Assembly: GCA_003216455.1 (NCBI GenBank)
Contig: QCIV01000002.1
Location: 44,098 to 108,097 of the forward strand
Source of the DNA: Prochlorococcus sp. AG-402-N17
Lineage (GTDB): Bacteria > Cyanobacteriota > Cyanobacteriia > PCC-6307 > Cyanobiaceae
Direction: 5' to 3'
Length of the DNA stretch: 64,000 bases
Every line of letters begins with the position of its first letter. Within the stretch, counting starts at the first letter, position 1. The translations under genes were made by a program, and so were the position numbers. Under the pieces are notes generated by a model. That model was not told where the DNA came from and searched no databases. It saw only the letters and a list, made by a program, of their open reading frames with translations. This document shows positions 59,276-64,000 of the stretch, one piece after another.

Positions 59276-60511
59276 TTAGCAATATAAATCGCCTTTTATA
59301 AACACTTTTCTCTTTAATGAACTCGAAAAAACATCTGCCCATCTTTGTGCATCTAAAATCACAAAATCAGCAGGGCAACCCTTTTTAATTAAACCATCCC
59401 ATTGTAAGTTTAATAATCTGCTTGGAGCTAAAAAAATAGAAGATAGAGTCATTCTCTCCCAGGGATTTAGTTGAAGCATAGGTATAGAGCAAGACAACAT
59501 ATAAAAAGGATCAAAATTACCAAATGGGTACCAGGGATCTTGGACGTTATCACTACCAAGAGATACATCAACGTGTGATTTTTGTAATTGCTTTATTGGA
59601 GCAACTGGTCTTTTTAATGAGGTAGTTTTATTACTTCGATTGAGCAGCCAAAAATTTGTTAGAGGTAAAGCAATAACTTTAATATTTTTCTCAGCCATTT
59701 TTTCTCCTAAATTTAAAATCTCACTATGACTTAGAGAAATAAGACTACTCATATGACTACAAGTAATTGGAACACTTTTAATTTTTAAATTTTCGATTGT
59801 CTCTAATAAAACTTTTATTCCCGCTCCAGGCTCAATGGTCGATTCGTCTATATGAAAATCAATTTCTAATTTATATTTACTAGCTAGAAGAAGCATCTTT
59901 GAGAGAAATTTGCTTGTATCTTTTTTATTGAAAGGAGGAACAATTACACCTCCTAAAATACCTCCATTAGAGGATAATATTTTTGCCAAATCTTCTCCAT
60001 TAGTTGTATCCCAGAATTCCAATGGAGCTAGAGCAACAAATTGTAAAGTCAACTCAGATGAAAATTTTTTTTGTAATTTAAAAAGTTCAATCCAAATACC
60101 AATAGATTGACTTTTGTAAGTATCAATATGACTTCTAATAGCTCGGTATCCATTTTCTATGGCGAGTTTTAATGATTTCTCAGCTCTTTCAAGAACTTTA
60201 ACTGTAGTTCTAGTTTTATGTTCTTCAAGATTTACTGATAATGCTCCTCCATAGTTTGATTCCAGATTAGGAAAGTCTGCCCATGTGAAAGATTTGTCAA
60301 AATGCGAATGCGTTTCAACAAATCTTGGGAGTAAAATATTTTTTGGTTTTGTAATTTTATTTTTTAAAGGCTTTAACTCAGAAACAAATCCATCCTCCCA
60401 ACTAATGGAAACTGAACATAAATCCTCTACATCGATAATGAGGTTATTTATATCTTCTATTAAACAGAGGCTTCTGGGAATAAGAACCTCAGCTGTTTCG
60501 GAATTACTCAA
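59276..60511 (-). CDS. amidohydrolase, cytosine-deaminase-like
   Basis: The 411-residue metal enzyme has ligands in ETHSHFDKSFTW, EIDFHIDEST, PITCSHMSSLI and SLGSDNVQDPWYPFGNFDPF, the order found in CodA-type deaminases. It could deaminate cytosine, isocytosine or a similar ring. It is upstream of the GlcD-like gene. The exact substrate cannot be read from the sequence. Confidence 0.82.
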   Translation of the reverse strand: MSNSETAEVLIPRSLCLIEDINNLIIDVEDLCSVSISWEDGFVSELKPLKNKITKPKNILLPRFVETHSHFDKSFTWADFPNLESNYGGALSVNLEEHKTRTTVKVLERAEKSLKLAIENGYRAIRSHIDTYKSQSIGIWIELFKLQKKFSSELTLQFVALAPLEFWDTTNGEDLAKILSSNGGILGGVIVPPFNKKDTSKFLSKMLLLASKYKLEIDFHIDESTIEPGAGIKVLLETIENLKIKSVPITCSHMSSLISLSHSEILNLGEKMAEKNIKVIALPLTNFWLLNRSNKTTSLKRPVAPIKQLQKSHVDVSLGSDNVQDPWYPFGNFDPFYMLSCSIPMLQLNPWERMTLSSIFLAPSRLLNLQWDGLIKKGCPADFVILDAQRWADVFSSSLKRKVFIKGDLYC

Positions 60512-60638
60512 ATTTTTAGATTTTCTTTTATTTTAAATCATAAGAAAACTTTACTGAATTAGAAAATAATTCAAATTTCTCTAAAAGATAAAATAACTAT
60601 GAAAAATTACCCTTGAGTTGTTAAATTTATAAATGTGA

Positions 60639-60712
60639 GGCGGGCGTCGCCAAGTGGTTAAGGCAGCGGCTTGTGGCGCCGCTATTCGGGGGTTCGAATC
60701 CCCTCGCTCGCC
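60639..60712 (+). tRNA. tRNA-His(GTG)
   Basis: The 74-nt gene has acceptor strands GCGGGCG / CGCTCGC with the extra G at position -1 (60639) opposite discriminator C, the identity element for HisRS. The anticodon stem is GCGGC / GCCGC with loop TTGTGGC (anticodon GTG). T arm GGGGGTTCGAATCCCC. CCA is not encoded. Confidence 0.95.
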
Positions 60713-60784
60713 CTCAAAAATATTGCAGCAAAATTATTTAACTTGTAATTTTGAATTAAAGATTCATAAAAATTTCCTAGCAAA

Positions 60785-62179
60785 GTGCTAACAAAAACAA
60801 AATCAGACGAAAAAAAAACTCAAAAGTATTTAACTACTGGCAGTTATTGGATAACCACATTTGGATGCCAAATGAACAAGGCTGATTCTGAGAGAATGGC
60901 TGGGACATTAGAGAAAATGGGATATACCAGAGCAGATAATGAATTAAATGCCGATTTAGTCTTGTACAATACATGTACTATTAGAGATAATGCAGAGCAA
61001 AAAGTTTATAGCTTTCTAGGAAGACAAGCAAAAAGAAAGCACAAAACACCTAGCTTAAAACTTGTTGTTGCAGGTTGTCTTGCTCAGCAAGAAGGAGAAT
61101 CCTTACTAAGAAGAGTCCCAGAACTTGACCTAGTAATGGGCCCTCAACATGTAAATAACCTTGAGAATCTTCTGGGGAAAGTTGAATTAGGAAATCAAGT
61201 TGCTGCTACAGAAGAAACCTTCATTTCTGAAGATATAACAAGTGCTAGAAGAGAAAGCTCTATTTGTGGTTGGGTTAATATCATCTATGGATGTAATGAA
61301 AGATGTTCATATTGTGTAGTCCCCTCTGTCAGAGGGAAAGAGCAATCAAGATATCCAAATGCGATAAAAAGTGAGATCCAAAAATTAGCTGATGATAATT
61401 TTAAAGAAATTACCCTTTTGGGTCAGAATATTGATGCGTATGGTAGAGACCTTCCAGGAACTACAAAAGAGGGGAGAAAAGAGAATACCTTAACTGATCT
61501 TTTGTATTATATTCATGATGTTAAAGGAATTCGCAGAATAAGATTTGCTACTAGTCATCCAAGATATTTTTCAAAAAGGTTGATTCAAGCTTGTTATGAA
61601 CTTGATAAAGTTTGTGAACATTTCCATATCCCCTTCCAAAGTGGAAATGATGAAATTTTAAAGCAAATGTCCAGAGGATATTCTATTAAAAAGTATAAAA
61701 ATATTATCGAGAACATAAGGTCATTAATGCCAGATGCATCAATCACAGCTGACGCGATAGTTGCTTTCCCAGGAGAAACTGAGCAACAATATCAAGATAC
61801 ATTAAAGCTAATATCAGAAATTGGCTTTGATCAGGTGAATACAGCAGCATATTCTCCAAGACCGAATACGCCTGCAGCAGTTTGGACGAATCAACTTTCG
61901 GAAGAGGTAAAAAAAGCTAGATTACAAGAAATTAATGATTTGGTCGAGAAAACTGCTAGGAGTAGAAACCAAAGATATATCAATAATTTCGAAAGCGTTT
62001 TAATTGAGGGTTTAAATCCAAAAAATTCCTCTCAAATTATGGGTAGAACTAGAACAAATAGATTAACTTTCGTAGAGATTCCCAAAAACATTAACTTTAA
62101 TTTTTCGTTAGGAGATGAGATAAATGTCAGAATAAATGAAGCAAGACCCTTTTCTTTAACAGGAGAACTTTCTTTATAA
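60785..62179 (+). CDS. miaB: tRNA-2-methylthio-N6-dimethylallyladenosine synthase MiaB
   Basis: The 464-residue radical-SAM enzyme has an N-terminal UPF0004 domain with three cysteines ([25 protein letters not shown]), the radical-SAM motif [20 protein letters not shown], and a C-terminal TRAM domain. It thiomethylates A37 of tRNAs. The start is GTG at 60785. ddl follows 11 bp after its stop. Confidence 0.96.
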   Translation: MLTKTKSDEKKTQKYLTTGSYWITTFGCQMNKADSERMAGTLEKMGYTRADNELNADLVLYNTCTIRDNAEQKVYSFLGRQAKRKHKTPSLKLVVAGCLAQQEGESLLRRVPELDLVMGPQHVNNLENLLGKVELGNQVAATEETFISEDITSARRESSICGWVNIIYGCNERCSYCVVPSVRGKEQSRYPNAIKSEIQKLADDNFKEITLLGQNIDAYGRDLPGTTKEGRKENTLTDLLYYIHDVKGIRRIRFATSHPRYFSKRLIQACYELDKVCEHFHIPFQSGNDEILKQMSRGYSIKKYKNIIENIRSLMPDASITADAIVAFPGETEQQYQDTLKLISEIGFDQVNTAAYSPRPNTPAAVWTNQLSEEVKKARLQEINDLVEKTARSRNQRYINNFESVLIEGLNPKNSSQIMGRTRTNRLTFVEIPKNINFNFSLGDEINVRINEARPFSLTGELSL

Positions 62180-62190
62180 ATTTTTTTTAA

Positions 62191-63258
62191 ATGATCGGGG
62201 GAAAGAAAAAATGTATTGGACTAATATTTGGCGGCAATTCCAATGAACATGAAGTATCGATATCCTCTGCAAAAACAGTTTATCAAGCATTTAATGCACA
62301 AACAAACAAAGAACGCTTTAAAATTAGAACTTTTTACATTAACAAATATGGAGATTGGCTTGATAGTCATCTCTCAGAAAAGATACTAATTGGTGAAATA
62401 GAATTTGATACTTCAAAAAAACAAGAAATTCTTAATCAAGAAAAAATTAACTTCCTAAACGGAATTGAATTTCAAAATGTTGATGTTTGGTTTCCTCTTT
62501 TGCATGGATTTAATGGTGAAGACGGATCAATTCATGGCTTACTGAGATTTACAAAGAAGCCTTTAGTCGGATGTGGAATTTTAGGCTCTGCACTTGGAAT
62601 GGATAAAATATTAATGAAAACAATTTTCTCGAGTCTTAAACTTCCACAAGTTAATTATCTAGTTTTTCAAAATGAAAATCTGAACGATAAGAAAGTAAAA
62701 AATAAGATAATTAATGAAATTTTAAAAAAATTAAATTTTCCTGTTTTTGTTAAACCATCAAACTCTGGATCATCTCTTGGCATCTCCAAAGTTTTAAATG
62801 AATCAGAAATATTACCAGCATTAGAAAAGGCTCGGGAAATAGATCCCAGAATCTTAATAGAGGAAGGTTTAGAGGTGAGGGAGATTGAATGCGGAATAAT
62901 TGGCAATTCTGAACTCTTAACCTCTGAGATAGGTGAAGTAAATTATGAAAGTGATTGGTATGATTACGATTCAAAATATAACTCAAATAATAAAATAATT
63001 ATCCCAGCCGAAATAGATTCTACAACCACAAAAAAAATAAAAGAAATTGCTATTAAAAGTTGTAGAGCACTAAATATTTTCGGTTTTGCAAGAGTAGATT
63101 TCTTTTTAGAAAAATCTTCAAATAAAATTTTGCTAAATGAAATAAATACAATTCCTGGTTTCACAAAAAACAGTATGTTTCCAATGCTCTGGAAAGCTTC
63201 AGGTTTAAAAATTGAACAACTTGTGGCTAAACTGGTAGATATATCTTTAGATTTGTAA
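62191..63258 (+). CDS. ddl: D-alanine-D-alanine ligase
   Basis: The 355-residue ATP-grasp enzyme has IFGGNSNEHEVSISSAKTVY, FPVFVKPSNSGSSLGISKV and LLNEINTIPGFTKNSMFP. It makes the D-Ala-D-Ala of peptidoglycan. It sits between miaB and a small gene leading into ftsQ, a usual cell-wall and division order in cyanobacteria. Confidence 0.96.
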   Translation: MIGGKKKCIGLIFGGNSNEHEVSISSAKTVYQAFNAQTNKERFKIRTFYINKYGDWLDSHLSEKILIGEIEFDTSKKQEILNQEKINFLNGIEFQNVDVWFPLLHGFNGEDGSIHGLLRFTKKPLVGCGILGSALGMDKILMKTIFSSLKLPQVNYLVFQNENLNDKKVKNKIINEILKKLNFPVFVKPSNSGSSLGISKVLNESEILPALEKAREIDPRILIEEGLEVREIECGIIGNSELLTSEIGEVNYESDWYDYDSKYNSNNKIIIPAEIDSTTTKKIKEIAIKSCRALNIFGFARVDFFLEKSSNKILLNEINTIPGFTKNSMFPMLWKASGLKIEQLVAKLVDISLDL

Positions 63259-63268
63259 TTTAAATCAA

Positions 63269-63679
63269 ATGTTGCATGGACTTCTTTGGTTACCATTACT
63301 TTTAATCTTCATTTTATTAACTGCACTCGGATGGTTAGAAAGAAGAAGACAAAATCTTTTTAGAAGTTGGGCGAGTGATTCTGAACTGTGCAAGTTAGAT
63401 AGTTCAGGTGCAGCGTCCTTAAAAGATGGAGAGTTAAAGTGGAGCGCATTTGAAGCTGGTAAATTTGAAGAAAAAGATTGTTTTACAATAAAGAAACTGG
63501 AATTAGTTGAATTAATGGCACTAACTTCTGGAGAAGCTCCTCTAACAAGTGAATCTCAAGGTAAGTGCAGGTTGAGATTAGTTGGTGATGGGAAAGAAAT
63601 GGATGTACCATTTTCAGATGCAGAGCAAGCGAGAGAATGGATGGACCAATTGATGGAAAAAGCTCGATGTGATTTGTGA
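63269..63679 (+). CDS. conserved cyanobacterial membrane-anchored protein (136 aa)
   Basis: The 136-residue product has one N-terminal membrane helix (LLWLPLLLIFILLTALGWL) and a soluble domain that ends DAEQAREWMDQLMEKARCDL. It is found next to ddl and ftsQ in picocyanobacteria as I recall, but has no assigned function. Its stop lies within the ftsQ start region (11-bp overlap), which implies coupled translation. Confidence 0.7.
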   Translation: MLHGLLWLPLLLIFILLTALGWLERRRQNLFRSWASDSELCKLDSSGAASLKDGELKWSAFEAGKFEEKDCFTIKKLELVELMALTSGEAPLTSESQGKCRLRLVGDGKEMDVPFSDAEQAREWMDQLMEKARCDL

Positions 63680-64000
63680 AAACCCAAGAAAAATCAAACA
63701 TAGAAGCTTTTTTTTTCTAATTTTATTTTTCTTTTTAACAAGCTTATTAAGCCTAAAAACCCTTAAAAAAGTTGATCTTCAGGACATTAGGATTTCTGGC
63801 AGTAGATTATTTTCGCAGAATGATGTGGTAAGTAATTCATCTTTAAATTTGCCGATCCGATTAATTTTTATTAAAGCTAATTTGTTAGAAAAGGAGTTAA
63901 AACAAAATTTATCTCTTAAGAATGTTTCGGTAAATAGAGAACTATTTCCTTTTGGTTTGAAAATTCACATTAATTCAAGAATTCCAATAGCTTACGGAGA
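63669..64000 (+). CDS. ftsQ: cell division protein FtsQ, 3' end cut by window edge
   Basis: The frame from GTG at 63669 encodes a basic start (ICENPRKIKHRS), one membrane helix (FFFLILFFLTSLLSL) and the start of a POTRA-type domain (VDLQDIRISGSRLFSQNDVV). FtsQ links early and late divisome proteins. A second GTG at 63676 is in another frame and stops after 14 codons, so 63669 is correct. ftsZ would be expected just beyond the window. Confidence 0.85.
   Translation, partial: MICENPRKIKHRSFFFLILFFFLTSLLSLKTLKKVDLQDIRISGSRLFSQNDVVSNSSLNLPIRLIFIKANLLEKELKQNLSLKNVSVNRELFPFGLKIHINSRIPIAYG

Noticed and set aside
1..64000. CRISPR array
   Set aside because: No array of regularly spaced 25-40 bp repeats with unique spacers; the 11-bp pairs and 16-bp tandem units are too short.

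Overview
The window is about 31% GC, densely packed, and reads as a high-light Prochlorococcus marinus chromosome. The evidence is nickel superoxide dismutase (sodN) with its maturation peptidase and a NicO-type transporter, Ftn2/ZipN, a group 2 sigma factor, tRNA genes without encoded CCA, and many AT-rich small proteins of types I know only from marine picocyanobacteria. Strain assignment is not possible from the sequence alone.

Two very different halves meet near 18.6 kb. Bases 1-18,625 are a genomic island. It is punctuated by six copies of the same 3' piece of a tRNA-Pro(UGG) gene (414, 5705, 10080, 13222, 15887, 17935, all minus strand, no intact copy here). These cut the island into cassettes: (A) rmuC plus many tiny proteins and a terminase-small-subunit-like protein; (B) a 4.3-kb arsenate/phosphate cassette, pstS / arsJ-gap / arsR; (C) a lipoprotein, a secreted nuclease, small secreted proteins and a Coq4-like protein; (D) small membrane proteins and two related structured RNAs; (E) an RTX-type calcium-binding protein; (F) a second terminase-small-subunit-like protein, ending against a truncated tRNA-Ala(GGC). 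Every tRNA-Pro piece has, on one or both sides, a pair of short direct repeats with exactly 11-bp spacing, which looks like paired recombinase arm sites. The whole resembles the tRNA-targeted integrative elements and phage-satellite-like elements reported from Prochlorococcus (tycheposons), although no integrase gene lies in the window.

In cassette B the sequence supports a regulatory circuit. Two ATCAA-N6-TTGAT ArsR-type operators lie between arsR and gap-arsJ, and two more lie upstream of pstS. The phosphate-binding protein therefore looks like part of an arsenic-responsive regulon: arsenate would be converted by GAPDH to 1-arseno-3-phosphoglycerate, exported by ArsJ, while PstS supplies phosphate.

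Bases 18.7-64 kb are core chromosome: lexA, argF, ftsH, ribD, cobL, nadK, pheS, surE, ribF, thiE-thiS, larB, a trmD-ispF fused frame, era, phoH, rpsP, ffh, ftn2, pdhA, a sigma factor, nnrD, mnmA, lnt, an FKBP, sodN-sodX, a nickel transporter, trpC, lpd, a SpoU methyltransferase, murA, tRNA-Leu, argD, folC, two oxidoreductase/hydrolase genes, tRNA-His, miaB, ddl and the start of ftsQ. Three genes (a small island gene at 3267, sodX and the SpoU methyltransferase) have conserved or family-typical N-termini that lie upstream of any ATG, GTG or TTG in frame.
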